Shown: positions 1 to 13,552 of the stretch, in pieces
Layout of the letters: the number at the start of each line of letters is the position of its first letter
Numbering within the stretch: position 1 is the stretch's first letter
Position numbers and translations under genes: made by a program
NCBI GenBank assembly: GCA_021234155.1
Contig: JAJEKV010000002.1
Span: 33,061,123 to 33,125,122, forward strand
Source of the DNA: Isoetes taiwanensis
Lineage: Eukaryota; Streptophyta; Lycopodiopsida; Isoetales; Isoetaceae
Reading direction: 5' to 3'
DNA: 64,000 nt
Notes under the pieces: generated by a model
Database searches by the model: none
What the model saw: only the letters and a program-made list of their open reading frames with translations
What the model was told of the DNA's origin: nothing

Positions 1-3000
1 TTGATGTACTTCGTTCCGGTTACGTATTGCTCGGGCTCCAACATACGATGCGGGCGTCCGGTTAACGAATCAGAAGAAATCGAGGAGTGCACCTCGTTTA
101 GAATATGTAGCAAAATAACAGGGGTTCGAGAGGATTTGATATAGATATAATTCTTGAAATCATAGACCATATCCTAAAACAATTCAATGGGTTATTATAA
201 AAAAAGCATAGATTTAAGATAAAAATAGTCACATTAGCTCCTTTGGTTAGATTGGTTAAAGTAGTCTTATTAGGACATTGAGTTATTTTGGTGAAGTTGA
301 ATCCATATTTCATATTCTAAAGCTTAGCGAAGCCCAGTATAGAGGCCACCGATATACCATCAAAACCTTAGGCAAGCTAGAGTATTAGGCATCTTAAAAT
401 CATAGAGCGTCCCAATCCATAATTGAGCATTATCGAAGCAGAGGTGTCGGAGGGCTCAACATCTGATCACGGGCGATGGGATTAATGAGATCGACGGCGT
501 GATCGAAGTGCACCTCGTTTAGAATATATATATAAAATAGCAGAGTTCGAGGGATTTGACTATAGATATAATTCTTGAAATCATAGACCATATCTAAAAC
601 AATTCAATGGGTTATTATAAAAAAACATAGATTTAGATAAAAATAGTCACGTGTAGCTCCTTGTGGTTAGATTAGTTAAAAGTGATCTTATTAGGACATT
701 GGTTATTTTGGTAGAAGTTGAATCCACAGTGTTCATATTCTAAAGGCTTAAAAGCCGAGAACGATATAGAATAGATATGCAATCAAGGCAGAGCAGAGCT
801 AGGTATTAGAGCATCTTAAAATCCTTAAAGTCTGTCATGAATTGAGCATAATCGAAGCGAGGAGGTGTCAGGAGCTCCAACATCTGTTGATGCGGGCGTC
901 AGTTATTGAGATCCGGCTTGTGTAGTGAATCCAGGGTGCACCACCGTTTAGAATATGTAGCAAAATACTTGAGGGTTCGAGGAGTTGATATAGATATAAT
1001 TCTTGAAATCATAGACCATATCCTAAAAGCAATTCAATGGGTTATTATAAAAAACATAGATTTAAGATAAAAATAGTCACATTAGCTCCAACTGGCGGTT
1101 AGATTGGTTAAAGTAGTCTTATTAGGACATTGAGTTATTTTTGGTAGAAGTTCGAATCAGGTATTTCATATTCTAAAGCTTAAAGAAATGATATAGAGGC
1201 TCGATATACCATCAAAACCAAATGAGCTAGTATTAGACATCTTGAATCTTAGTCACAATCATGGTGAGCATTATTCGAAGCGAGGAGGTGTCGAGGAAAC
1301 CAACATACGGTCGGGCGTCCAGTTGTGGGGAATCGACGTAGTAGTCGAGGTGCACAGACTTTGAATATGTAGCAAAATAACGAGGGTTCGAGTTTGATAT
1401 AGATATAGCAATCATAGACCATATCCTAAAACAATTCAATGGGTTATTATAAAAAACATAGATTTAAGATAAAAAATAGTCACATTAGCTCCTTCATTTA
1501 GATTGGTTAAAGTAGTCTTATTAGGACATTTGAGTTATTTTGGTAGAAGTTAGTCCGTGTTCATATTCTAAAAGCGAAGCAGTATGAAATTTCGATATAC
1601 CATCAAGGCAGGCAGGCTGGGCAGATGCATGGTCAGTGTCAGGAGGCTCCAACATCTGATGCGGGCGTCGGATTGTGAATCAAACATTTGTGTTAGTCAG
1701 GGTGCACCTAGTTTAGAATATGTAGCAAAATATGAGGGGGTTCGAGAGTTTGATATAGATATAATTCTTGAAATCATAGACCATATCCTAAAACAATTCA
1801 ATGGGTTATTATAAAAAAAAACATAGATTTAAGATAAAATAGTCACATTAGCTCCGGTTGGAGTTAGTTCAAAGTAGTCTTATTAGGACATTGAGTTATT
1901 TTGGTAGAAGTTGAATCATTATTTCATATTCTAAGCTTAAAGCGAGAGCCATTATGGGGAGGCTCGATATGCCATCAAAGACCTTAGGCAAACTCAAATT
2001 GACATCTTGGAAATCATGATCCCCAATCATAATTGAGCATTATCCCTGAAGCGAGGAGGTCCGGAGGCTCAACATCTGGTCTGGGCGTCGGTTAATGATC
2101 AGGCAGTATTATTAGTCAGAGGTGCCTCGTTTAGAATAATGAAATAACGAGGGGAGTTCGGAGAGTTTGATATAGATATAATTAAAATCATAGACCATAT
2201 CCCTAAAACAATTCAATGGGTTATTATAAAAAACATAGATTTAAGATAAAAAATAGTCACATTAGCTCCAACTGGTTAGATTGGTTAAAGTAGTCTTATT
2301 GGGACATTGATTTTGGTAGAAGTTCGAGATCCACAGTATTTCATATTCTAAAAGCTTAAAAGCGAGAGCAGGTATAGAGACTCGATATACCATCAAGGCA
2401 AGGCAGGCTTCATTGGGCATCTTGGAATCATGAAGTCCCCAATCATGGTGGGCATGTCGGGCTTGAGGAGGTGTCGAGGAAACCAACATCTGATGCAGGT
2501 AGTGGGTTAATGAGATCCGGCATTTGTGGTAGTCGGTGCACCTGGATTTAGAATATGTAGCAAAATAACGGGGGTTCGAGGGGATTTGATATAGATATAA
2601 TTCTTGGAAGTATAGACCATATCCTAAAACAATTCAATGGGTTATTATAAAAGACATAGATTTAAAGATAAAATAGTCACATTAGCTCAGTTTAAGATTG
2701 GTTAAAGTAGTCTTATTAGGACATTGAGTTATTTTGGTAGAGTTGAGAATCCAGTGTTCATATTCTAAAAGCTTAATGAAGCCCAGTGTAGAGCTCGATA
2801 TACCATCAAGGCCAGAGCAGAGCTAAGTATTAGACATCTTTTTGCCAAATCATGAAGTCTGATCATGGTGAGCATAATCCGAAGCTTGAGAAGTGTCGAG
2901 GAGGGCTCAACATGCAGTCTGGGCGATGGGATTGTGAATCCGACATTTACGTAGTAATCGAGGGTGCACCTCGTTTAGAATATGTAGCAAAATAACTTGA

Positions 3001-6000
3001 GGGGGTTCGAGAGGATTTGATATAGATATAATTCTTGAAATCATAGACCATATCCTAAAACAATTCAATGGGTTATTATAAAAAGAAAAGCATAGATTTA
3101 AAGATAAAAATAGTCATTAGCTCAGTTAGATTGAACGGTTAAAAGTAGTCTTATTAGGACATTGAGTTATTTTTGGTAGAAGTTGAATCCCAAGTATTTC
3201 ATATTCTAAAAGCTTGGCAGGTATAGAGGCTCGATGTATACCATCAAAACCCTTAGGCAAACTCGTGATGAGCATCTTAAAATCATAAGTCCCCAATCAT
3301 AATTGAGCATTATCGAAGCAGAGAGGTGTCAGGAGGCTCCAACATCACGGTCTGGTAGTCGGTTAATGAATCCGGCAATGTAGTAATCCAGTGCACCTGG
3401 GTTTAGAATATGTAACTTAAAATAGCAGGGGGTTCGAGGGGGATTTAGTATAGGTATAATTCTTGAAATCATAGACCATATCCCTAAAACAATTCAATGG
3501 AGTTATTATAAAAAAAACATAGATTTAAGATAAAAAATAGTCACATTAGCTCAACTGGTTAAGATTGGTTAAAAGTAGTCTTATTAGGACATTGAGTTAT
3601 TTTGGTAGAAGTTGAATCCAGTATTTCATATTCTAAAAGCAAAGCGAGAAACAGTATGAGGCTCGATATACCATCAAAACCTTCAAACGAAGCTTCATTA
3701 TTAGACATCTTAAAATCATAAGTCCCCAATCATGGTGAGCATTATCGAAGCCCAGGGTGTCGGAGGCTCAACATACGATGCGGGCGTGGATTAGCCGAGA
3801 TCCGGTATTTGTAGTAGTCGAAAGTGCACCTCGTTTAGAATATGTAGCAAAATATGAGGGGTTCGAAGTTGATATAGATATAATTCTTGAAATCATAGAC
3901 CATATCCCTAAAACAATTCAATGGGTTATTATAAAAACATAGATTTAAGATAAAAATAGTCACATTAGCTCCTTTGGTTAGATTGGTTAAAAGTAGTCTT
4001 ATTAGGACATTGAGTTATTTTGGTAGAAGTTGGAATCAGTATTTCATATTCACAAAGCTTAAGCGAAACCTATAGAGGCTCGATATACCATCAAAGCCTT
4101 AGGCGAGCCTAGGTAATTGACATCTTAAAATCATAGTCCCCAATCATAATTGAGCATAATCGAAGCGAGGTGTCGAGGCTCCAACATACGATGCGGGCGT
4201 CGGGATTGTGAATCCGACGTGGCATTAGTCAAGGTGCACCTGGGTTCCCAGAATATGTAGCAAAATCTTGAGGGGTTCGAGTTTGATATAGATATAATTC
4301 TTGAAATCATAGATTATATCCCTAAAAACAATTCAATGGGTTATTATAAAAAAACATAGATTTAAGATAAAGAAAATAGTCACATTAGCTCTTTGGTTAG
4401 ATTGGTTAAAGTAGTCTTATTAGGACATTGAGTTATTTTTGGTAGAAGTTCGAATCCAGGTATTTCCATATTCTAAAAGCTTAGTAGTATAGAGGCTCGA
4501 TATACCATGAAACCTTGAGCAAGGCTTCGTATTCGACATCTTAAAATCATAAGAAGTCTGATCATGGTGAGGCATAATGTCGAAGCGAGAGGTGTCGAGC
4601 TCCAACATACGATTAAGGCATTCAGTTAGCGAGATCCGGCGGCTGTGGTAGTCGAGGTGCACGTTTAGAATATGTAGCAAATAGCGGGGTTCGAAGTTTG
4701 ATATAGATATAATTCTTGAAATCTGGAGCCATATCCCTAAAAAGAACAATTCAATGGGTTATTATAAAAAAAAACATAGATTTAGATAAAAATAGTCACA
4801 TTAGCTCTTGGTTAGATTGGTTAAAGTAGTCTTATTAGGACATTGAGTTATTTTGGTAGAAGTTCGAGATCAGAGTATTTCATATTCTAAAAGCAAAGCG
4901 AAACCCGTTATAGAGGCTCGTATACCATCAAGGCAACAGAGCAAACTCGTATTACGACATCTTAAAATCATGAAGCGTCCCCGATCATGAGTGAGCATTA
5001 TCAGGCTTGAGAGGTGTGGAGGAGGCTCCAACATGCGATGCGGGCGATGGTTAATGAATCCGACATTTGTGGTAATCAGGGGTGCACCTGCGTTTAGAAT
5101 ATGTAGCAAAATAACGAGGGGTTCGGGGGATTTGATATAAGATATATAATTCTTGAATGTAGACCATATCCTAAAACAATTCAATGGGTTATTATAAAAA
5201 AAACATAGATTTAAGATAAAATAGTCACATTAGCTCAGCACGGTTAGATTGATTTAAAGTAGTCTTATTAGGACATTGAGTTATTTTGTTGAAGTTGAAT
5301 CCACAGTATTTCATATTCTAAAAAGCTTAATGAAACACCGTATAGAGCTCGATATACCATCAAAACCTTAAGAGCAAACTTCGTGATGAGCATCTTAAAA
5401 TCTTAAGTCCCCGATCATAGTGGAGCATTATCGAAGCGAGAGGTGTCAGGAGGCTCCAACATCTGATCACGGGCGATGGGATTGGCCGAGATCAAACCGG
5501 CTGAGTGATCGAGAGGTGCACCTCGTTTACGAATATGTAACAAAATACTTGAGGGGTTCGAGAGTTTGATATAGATATAATTCTTGAAATCATAGACCAT
5601 ATCCCTAAAAACAATTCCAATGGGTTATTATAAAACATAGATTTAAGATAAAAATAGTCCACATTAGCTCCTTTGGTTAGATTGGTTAAAGTAGTCTTAT
5701 TAGGACGTGAGTTATTTTGGTGAAGTTGAATCTGGTATTTCATATTCCTAAAGCTTAAAGCTGAGAAACATTATAGAGGCTCGATATACCATCAAAACCT
5801 TAGGCAAACTAAGTGACATCTTAAAATCATGAAATCCCCAGTCATGGTGAGCATAATCGAAGCGAGGGAAGTGTCGAGAGGCTCCAACATACGGTCACGG
5901 GCGTGGGGATTGGCCGAGATCGGCAATTTGTGATGATCGAGTGCACCTCGTTTAGAATATGTAGCAAAATACTTGAGGGGTTCGAGTTTGATATAGATAT

Positions 6001-8766
6001 AATTCTTGAATCATAGACCATATCCTAAAACAATTCAATGGAGTTATTATAAAAAAACATAGATTTAAGATAAAAATAGTCACATTAGCTCCTTTGGTTA
6101 GATTGGACCAAAGTAGTCTTATTAGGACATTGAGTTATTTTGGTAGAAGTTGAATCCAGGTAATTTCATATTCTAAAAGCTTAGTAGTATGGGGCTCGAT
6201 ATACCATCAAACCTTAGGCAGAGCCTGGTGATGCATCTTAAAATCATGAAACGATCCCCAATCATGAATTGAGCATTATGAGCGAGAGGTGTCCGGGAGG
6301 GCTCCAACATCACGGTCTGGGCCCGTCAGTTAGCCAGAATCCGGCAATGTGGTAGTCAGTGCACCTGGATTTTAGAATATGTAGCAAAATGCTTGTGAGG
6401 GTTCGGGGAGTTTGATAGATAATTCTTGATCATAGACCATATCTAAAACAATTCAATGGGTTATTATAAAAACATAGATTTAAGATAAAAATAGTCACAT
6501 TAGCTCCTTTGGTTAGATTAGTTCAAAGTAGTCTTATTAGGACATTGAGTTATTTTGGTGAAGTTGAATCGTATTTCATATTCTAAAAGCTTAGCGGAAG
6601 CAGTATGAGGCTCGATATACCATCAAAACCCTTAGGCAAACTACATTATTAGACATCTTAAAATCTTAAGTCCCCAATCATGAATTAGGCATTATCGAAG
6701 CGAGAGGTGTCGAGGCTCCAACATCACGGTCACGGGCGGTCGGTTAATGAGATCCGGTATTTGTGGTAGTCGAGTGCACCCTCGTTTAAGAATATGTAAC
6801 AAAATATGAGGGGTTCGAGGGATTTGATATAGATATAATTCTTGAAATCATAGACCATATCCTAAAACAATTCAATGGGTTATTATAAAAAAACATAGAT
6901 TTAAGATAAAAAATAAGTCACATTAGCTCCTTGGTTAGATTAGTTCAAAATAGTCTTATTGGGACATTGAGTTATTTTGGTAGAAGTTGAATCCAGTATT
7001 TCATATTCTAAAAAGCTTAAAGCAGAAACCATTATAGAGAGCTCGATATACCATCAAAACCTTAGGCAAACTGCATTATTGACATCTCTGGGTTCACCAA
7101 AATCGCAAAGCGTCCCAATCATAGTGAGCATTATCAACGAGAAGGTGTCGAAGGCTCCAACATACGATGGCCCGTCGGATTAGCCAATCCGGCAGTAGTA
7201 ATCCAGTACACCTCGTTTAAGAATATGCTTAACAAAAATAAGAGTTCGAGGGGGATTTGATATAGATATAATTCTTGAAATCATAGACCATATCCCTAAA
7301 ACAATTCAATGAGTTATTATAAAAAAACATAGATTTAGATAAAATAGTCACATTAGCTCCTTTGGTTAGATTGATTCAAAGTAGTCTTATTAGGACATTG
7401 AGTTATTTTGGTAGAAGTTGAGATCCGTATTTCATATTCTAAAGCCGTGAAACCGTATAGAAATTTCGATACCATCAAGCAAGAGCAAACTCGTATAGAC
7501 ATCTTAAAATCATAAGGCGTCCCCAATCACTTGGTGGGCATGTCGAAGCGAAGTCGAGGCTCAACATACGATGCGGGCGTGGGGATTGTGAGATCGGCAG
7601 TACGTGGTGATCGAGTGCACCGTTTAGAATATGCTTAGCAAAATAACGAGAGGGTTCGAGGGGATTTGATAGATATAATTCTTGAAATCATAGACCATAT
7701 CCTAAAACAATTCAATGAGTTATAAAAAAACATAGTTAAGATAAAAATAGTCACATTAGCTCGGTTAGATTGGTTAAAAGTAGTCTTATTAGGACATTGA
7801 GTTATTTTGGTAGAAGTTGAATCACAGTATTTCTCATATTCTAAAAGCAAAGCCGAAACCGTATAGAGGCTCGATATACCATCAAAGAGCCTTAGGCAAA
7901 CTTCGTGATTCGACATCTTAAAATCATAGGCGTCCCCAATCATAATTGAGCATGTCCGAAGCGAGAGGTGTCCGGAGGCTCCAACATGCGATTAAAGTCG
8001 GTTATTGAATCCGGCATTTGTGGTAGTCGAGGGTGCACCTCGTTTAGAATGTAGCAAAATACTTGAGGGTTCGAGGGGGATTTGATATAGATATAATTCT
8101 TGAAATCATGGAGCCATCCCTAAAACAATTCAATGGGTTATTATAAAAAAAACATAGATTTAAGATAAAAATAGTCACATTAAGCTCCTTTGGTTAGATT
8201 GGTTAAAGTAGTCTTATTAGGACATTGAGTTATTTTTGGTAGAGTTAAAGAGATCCACATTATTTCATATTCTAAAAGCTTAAAGCTAGCGAGAAACTAG
8301 GTATAGAGAGCTCGATATACCATCAAAACCTTAGGCAAACTTCATTATTAGAGCATCTTAAAATCATGAAGTCCCCAATCATAGTGGAGCATGTCGAAGC
8401 AGGGAGGTGTCGGAGGAGGCTCCAACTTGTCTGATCACGGGCGTCGGATTAGCCAGTCAAGCGGCCAGTAACAGTCAGTGCACCTCGTTTAGAATATGTA
8501 GCAAAATATGAGGGGTTCGAGGGGATTTGATATAGATATAATTCTTGAAATCATAGACCATATCCTAAAACAATTGATAGGTTATTATAAAAAAAACATA
8601 GATTTAAGATAAAAATAGTCACATTAGCTCAGGTTAGATTGGTTAAAAGTAGTCTTATTAGGACATTTAGGTTATTTTTGGTGGGGTTCGAATCCCCATA
8701 TTTCATATTCTAAAAGCTTAAAAGCGAGAGCAGGTATGGAGGCTCGATATACCATCAAAACCTTAG
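1..8766. repeat. ~420 bp satellite array, about 21 units
   Basis: A head-to-tail array that is already under way at the left window edge. The marker AATTCAATGGGTTATTAT recurs near 181, 601, 1031, 1433, 1795, 2210, 2631, 3062, 3491, 3915, 4330, 4748, 5178, 5613, 6032, 6450, 6869, 7303, 7709, 8127 and 8572, a mean spacing of about 420 bp. Each unit has an almost invariant AT-rich block of about 130 bp (from ATTCTTGAAATCATAGACC to TAGTCACATTAG) and a more G/C-containing remainder that differs between units by many small indels and substitutions. One interval (1433 to 1795) is only about 362 bp and lacks part of the variable block. The array stops abruptly at about 8766. Open frames within it are low-complexity and not conserved from unit to unit, so I call no genes here. 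Confidence 0.95.
8616..8700 (+). repeat. tRNA-like segment inside the last satellite unit
   Basis: The last unit keeps a perfect T-arm: GGGG, loop TTCGAAT, CCCC at 8683-8697, which contains the pol III B-box core GGTTCGAATCC. About 60 bp upstream lies TAGCTCAG, an A-box-like start; in another unit (3547-3558) the A box TAGCTCAACTGG is complete. Acceptor and anticodon stems do not fold convincingly, so this is a tRNA-related (SINE-like) segment rather than a tRNA gene. Degenerate versions, usually GAAGTTGAATCC, occur in the other units. Confidence 0.6.
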
Positions 8767-9327
8767 AAGCGTGAATGTTGTATAAAATGTGTCTGAAATC
8801 AAAAAAAAAAAAGAAACAAAGATGGCCTAAGAGGTGTGCATGGGTCCAAAGGTGTTTTGGCCCCTTTAAGGATAGCCTAAGGATGGTTCTATATAACGAC
8901 CTCCATATTTGAAAATGTTGCAATGGAACTACATGGAAAATGGGTCATGGGATATAAAGTAATGTCTACGATGAAAAGAACATGGGATACCATATGTTGT
9001 GTAGAATACAGCGAAAGTGTAAATATCCTAATTCGAGCACACCTTCTTCTTTGGTAGGTTGCCTTGCAGCCTTAAATACCTGTAGAAATATACCATGGCC
9101 TCCCGGACCATTGAAATATGCTTGTTCGAAGGCAACCTTGTAAGTAATAAAATGACAAATAAAGGAAAACAATAACAATCATGAATCTTGCGGCTTACAT
9201 TCTGGGTGTGAAAACTAGTGTGTAAGTAATAATGAGATGTTATTTATGCCCTAGGGGGCAAACCCTGGATTTATGTGGAGTAAATGAGCATATCCGGTGT
9301 ATCAGGCATATGCTGACATATCTTTGG
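8767..9327. other. Unassigned sequence right of the satellite
   Basis: No gene recognised. The stretch includes a run of A/G-rich simple sequence near 8800-8820 and short open frames with no family resemblance. The part next to 9327 may be the end of an old LTR, because a primer-binding-site-like sequence follows. Confidence 0.4.
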
Positions 9328-9342
9328 TGGTATCAAAGCTGG
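9328..9342 (+). mobile_element. LTR-retrotransposon primer-binding-site-like sequence
   Basis: TGGTATCAAAGCTGG resembles the plant retrotransposon primer-binding site TGGTATCAGAGC, which pairs with the 3' end of initiator Met tRNA, with one change in the first 12 bases. I find no matching pair of LTRs and no gag or pol within the next kilobases, so this is at most the relic start of an internal region. Confidence 0.4.
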
Positions 9343-12300
9343 CTGTAAGCTCTATGTCATCGACCCCATTCATGCCGGGCACCAAAATGGCTATGTGACC
9401 ATGCAGAACCGGATCAGCTCTTGGCTAATATTCTGAGACTCACAGCTATTTATTGTCTAGAAAGTGCATCTTCTAAGACTCTGTTTGGCGCAAATGGCGG
9501 AGTATCCCCGAATCGCGAGACTTTGTATGTGACAAAATCAAGTTATGCCAAGATGAATCGATCATGGCTTGGGAGTTTTCTACTTTTCTTTCTAGATACA
9601 ACACCTGATTATGAGAATATACAAGATATCTGACTTGGAAGATCGATACATGGCATTGGCTTTGGCATGAGATGTCACGGTGGCCCTAAAGTAGTTGGCA
9701 TGTCTGAAAATGAAAGTTCGGATGGTTAAGAAAGGTTTTCAACATAGACCGTTTGGACGGATGAAAGATAAAATCAAGTCTGGTGATTGCAATAGAAGAT
9801 GATCTCATCGGTTTGGTGATACTTGGCGATTTTTTTCTTGAAAGTCTTTGAAGTATATTTTAAAGGGTTGATCCATCACTGGCTGGAAAAATGTTACCGC
9901 CTTTGTCATTTGCTTAATTTGTTGGTTTAAGTAGTTGGCTTGCTAGTAAACAATATTGATTCTTTGGCTGTTTATTATGTGCTTATGCCGTATGCTTAGA
10001 GGTCATGCATTTTCTCTAGGTTTATTAAGAGCACTTTTGTGTTTCACGGATCATAGTGCATATAATATTTGCTTAGATTGCATAGCTATTAATTGGTGTG
10101 AGTGCTGCGTTTACTTGACTAGGTCATAAATGAGGGAATATCGCAGTGAGGTTTGCTAGTAAGGTTATAAGCGGATACATCTTGGCTAGTAATGGAATAA
10201 TGAAGTACAACCCTTATTAAAGGTGATGTTAGCTTGTGATGCTCCTAATAAATAAGGTGGAGAGCCAAAGGTGGATCTTGATTGGCTGAATAAGCGTGCT
10301 AAATCATGCTATTTGAGTTATACCAGTTGTCAACATGTCTTTGTAAACATATATAGAGCAAAATTTGGTTAAAGATAATAGAGGTAATAAAAGGTTCGGA
10401 TCTGAATTCTCACTTCCGTATGTTCCCAAATCATTATATAGAGATATTCAGTTGTATGGTATGATTAGAAATTTTAGCGTAGTGCTGCTATGGAATGGCC
10501 CCATTGTGTACATATGTCTAGATAATAGTATATAGTGTACCATGATTTAATGCACAGTTGCACGCGTAGGTCGCGGCACCCTATCGGACCATATTTATGG
10601 TATCGAGAAATTTGGATCACAGGCAATCATGTTTAATTGCATAATCTTTAGAATGTGACTTTGTCTTTTGGTTGTAATATGACCGTTTGATGTTCTATAA
10701 TTTCATACGTTGCTTAAATGAAATATATATATTGATTCTGTTGAATGTTGAAAATTGAAGGACTGATGAGCCAAGATGTTTTCTGACTTACTGGCCTGCA
10801 TTGTTACATAGATTTGCTAACATTTGCATTGTTTGGTCGCGGTAGCAAAACTTATCTTCTCCACTAGAGACTAATTCGATTGGTTAGAGTTACAAATGGA
10901 TTGGATACGTGAAGACCAAAGGGCTTCTAAATTGGATCACGAAATGTGGTGAGATCTAATCCAATATTGAATATTGAAAAATGATCTTATAAGAAAAGCT
11001 TGAATAGTGATTGATTTTATACGGATACTTGAGAAATGGAAAATTATCATTATTACTATCTTAACTTCAGTTTTGAATGATTATTGTGCACTCACAAATT
11101 AATATTTCTATTATACATGACGTTTTGACTTCCAAATTGTAAAAGAATTCTATTGATGGAATAACAGATTAGATTACGTTTGAGAAGGAATAAACTTGAA
11201 ATGTTATAATTGTTTACACGAATAAGCTTTTTGATTCAATAATATTATGAACGTTAGAGATATAACTGATTATGGAAAAGTAAGTCTACAAAGTTTAATG
11301 GTTTGAGGAGTGCCTGATGTGGCCTGGCCTAAAAAACCAGGGTGGATATTTTGGGTTGTTTACATCCTGAATGAAACTGTATTTTGTAAATTGTACATTG
11401 TATAGCGTATATCTGGATGTAAATGTAAATAAGAAGAAGAAGAAGGAAGAAGAATGGTGAATATAACAAATACACATTGTATGCATACTAAAAATTGTTA
11501 GAAGCCGTGTTGCATGGCCTAGCTGAAGAGATATTTTCTATCTGGGATCCATTATGCTTGATTGTTTAATCAATTATTTACACGATTCAACTTCCTTTCA
11601 GTCGGCAGCATGGTAAAGCTATCAATGCTCATGACACTTACTGCGGTATAAAATGCCAAAATGGGATGCAACTTTGGATCTTGAAGTGGCCGGATGTTAT
11701 ATGTCACCAATGCATAGTTTTGAGGGCTTCGGGAGTAAATTTCTTTGCCGTTTGTCCTTCAAATCATGTGAAGTATGGATGGACCAATAGCATCAAGAGA
11801 ACTACACTATTCTAAGTACACAGTTTAGACTATCTTTATAGCGAGACACTTTAGAAACTTCGTAGCTTTGTCGTGTCATACGCAGAAGAACATACATGGT
11901 ATCCTCATCATAAGTTCAGATATAGGACGCCTTAATCTTTGAGGAATGCATTTCATGATATGATTTTCTAAAAAAGTGTCTTTTCTTTCTTTGCCTTGGG
12001 AGCCTAATTACATGAGGAAAGATATTCCTAAATTTCTATGGAAAAGTTTGATGCTACCTTAAGATTTTTTTGTGATTCAATGGTTTCTAAATTCTTGAGC
12101 ACTCAAATGCAACCTGAAAATAAGGAAATGAGGTTGTGCACCCAGCGATGCCCAAAAACACAAATTGTCATAGAAGCACCACAACTTACAACCTTGGAAG
12201 CACCATACATAGCGAAAAGAATCTACCTATTTGTTCTGTCGGCCTGGGGCATCCCATATCAAGGAGGGAATTTCTTCATGCTTTATTTTATGGGTTCGGC

Positions 12301-13498
12301 CACTAAGGAACAACAAGCTGAACTAGTCAACCATGTCAGAATTGCAAGAGAAATTTTCTTTATTGTCGCAGTGTGATTGTGCATTGAAGCCGCAGCCGCC
12401 CTAGTAGTGATGTTTATCGCCTCTACTTACTCTTCACTTAAGTGTAACTAATTGCCTATGGCTAGAACAAGTCAATGTCCTAACGAAGACATGGCGAGAT
12501 ACACGCTGAAGTGTCTTAGACTAGAGATATGGAAGGGAACTAATTAAGGATGCCTTTTGTGTTTCCGCTACGTAAAGGTTTTCCAAGCAAATTGTTTGTT
12601 GTATTTAATGTATGTAATCGACAATTCCATCTTCTCCAACAAGTCATGAAAGTACCAACTCAAGAGTCCTTAGGTAAAGCAAAACTAGGGACGAGAAGGG
12701 AAGTGCAAGAAAGACTAGGGCAAAGCCAACAAATCAACCAAGAAGAATAGAATGACAGCTTATAACAAATCTTTTCACAGGCAATGGTCGTTTTTATCCT
12801 AATGCCATGTTTTCTTGTTATAATCGAATGAAGGAATTACTTGCTTTAGAAAAGGACTCCAATTACCTTTATGGTATTTCTTCTTGACTTCTTAGTATAC
12901 ACCTAAGTTTTTGAAATGCTTCGATACTATAAATGTATGTGCATATATGTAATTTGAAATATGTATCAAGCGCATAATCGCCTCGAGCCATTACATGCAA
13001 AGGTATTCTTAAATATTAGATCCATTGGAGTTCATAATTCGAAAGCAATAGACATCAGCTTCATGAAATTTTCTTTAAAGATTCTCAGAAGCCAACAAGG
13101 GAATTGTTTCCTCGACAAATTTTTGATAACACAAACATCCAAGTGCTTTGACTTCCAGTTTTGTCTAAAACTCTAACGTGGATATTGTGAAAACATGACT
13201 TCACGGTTTGATTTAGGCCACTTCACCCTCGAGAAATTGGAGGGCAACCCTCCGTGCGCAGCACCTTGTTTTTGAAGGACGTGAGACTCTTTTTATTGAC
13301 AAGAATAAAGGCGCAATACACAATGCACACACAGGAATAAAATCCTAGCAGTAAGCTGACCCAACTAGGCACAAGCACCCGTCTATGCATAAGAAGAACA
13401 CCGTAAATACGTCTGCCAAATTATCTCTTTTTTTATCATCAGCTAGAGATGAGCAACGATAAGCTTTAGTGATCTTCTGCTGAGACAATGAAGAAGCT
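9343..13498. other. AT-rich stretch without recognisable genes
   Basis: Several open frames of 60-112 codons occur here (the longest at 12038-12376, plus strand), but none carries a motif I recognise and none shows splice-consistent neighbours. A perfect GGAGGG-CAA-CCCTCC hairpin sits at 13239-13253. The base composition and many stops fit old noncoding or decayed transposon DNA. Confidence 0.4.
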
Positions 13499-13552
13499 AC
13501 AAACGTCGTCTCTGCCAGATAGACCACAAACGTCGCCTCTGCCAGATAGACC
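13499..13552. repeat. 27-bp tandem duplication
   Basis: Two consecutive 27-bp copies beginning ACAAACGTCG differ at one base. On the minus strand they read as a nine-residue repeat (VVYLAEATF then VVYLAETTF) in a 72-codon open frame that I do not otherwise recognise. Confidence 0.8.

Noticed and set aside
98-7943. Many 60-109 codon frames within the satellite
   Set aside because: They change or disappear between units, so they are not conserved proteins.
8616-8700. A functional tRNA gene in the satellite
   Set aside because: The T-arm is perfect, but the acceptor and anticodon stems do not pair and the D-arm is irregular; it is only tRNA-like.
1-8766. CRISPR-like array
   Set aside because: Units are contiguous ~420-bp satellites without short repeats and unique spacers, in a plant genome.
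13239-13253. GGAGGG-CAA-CCCTCC hairpin as a Helitron 3' end
   Set aside because: No CTRR follows at the right distance on either strand.
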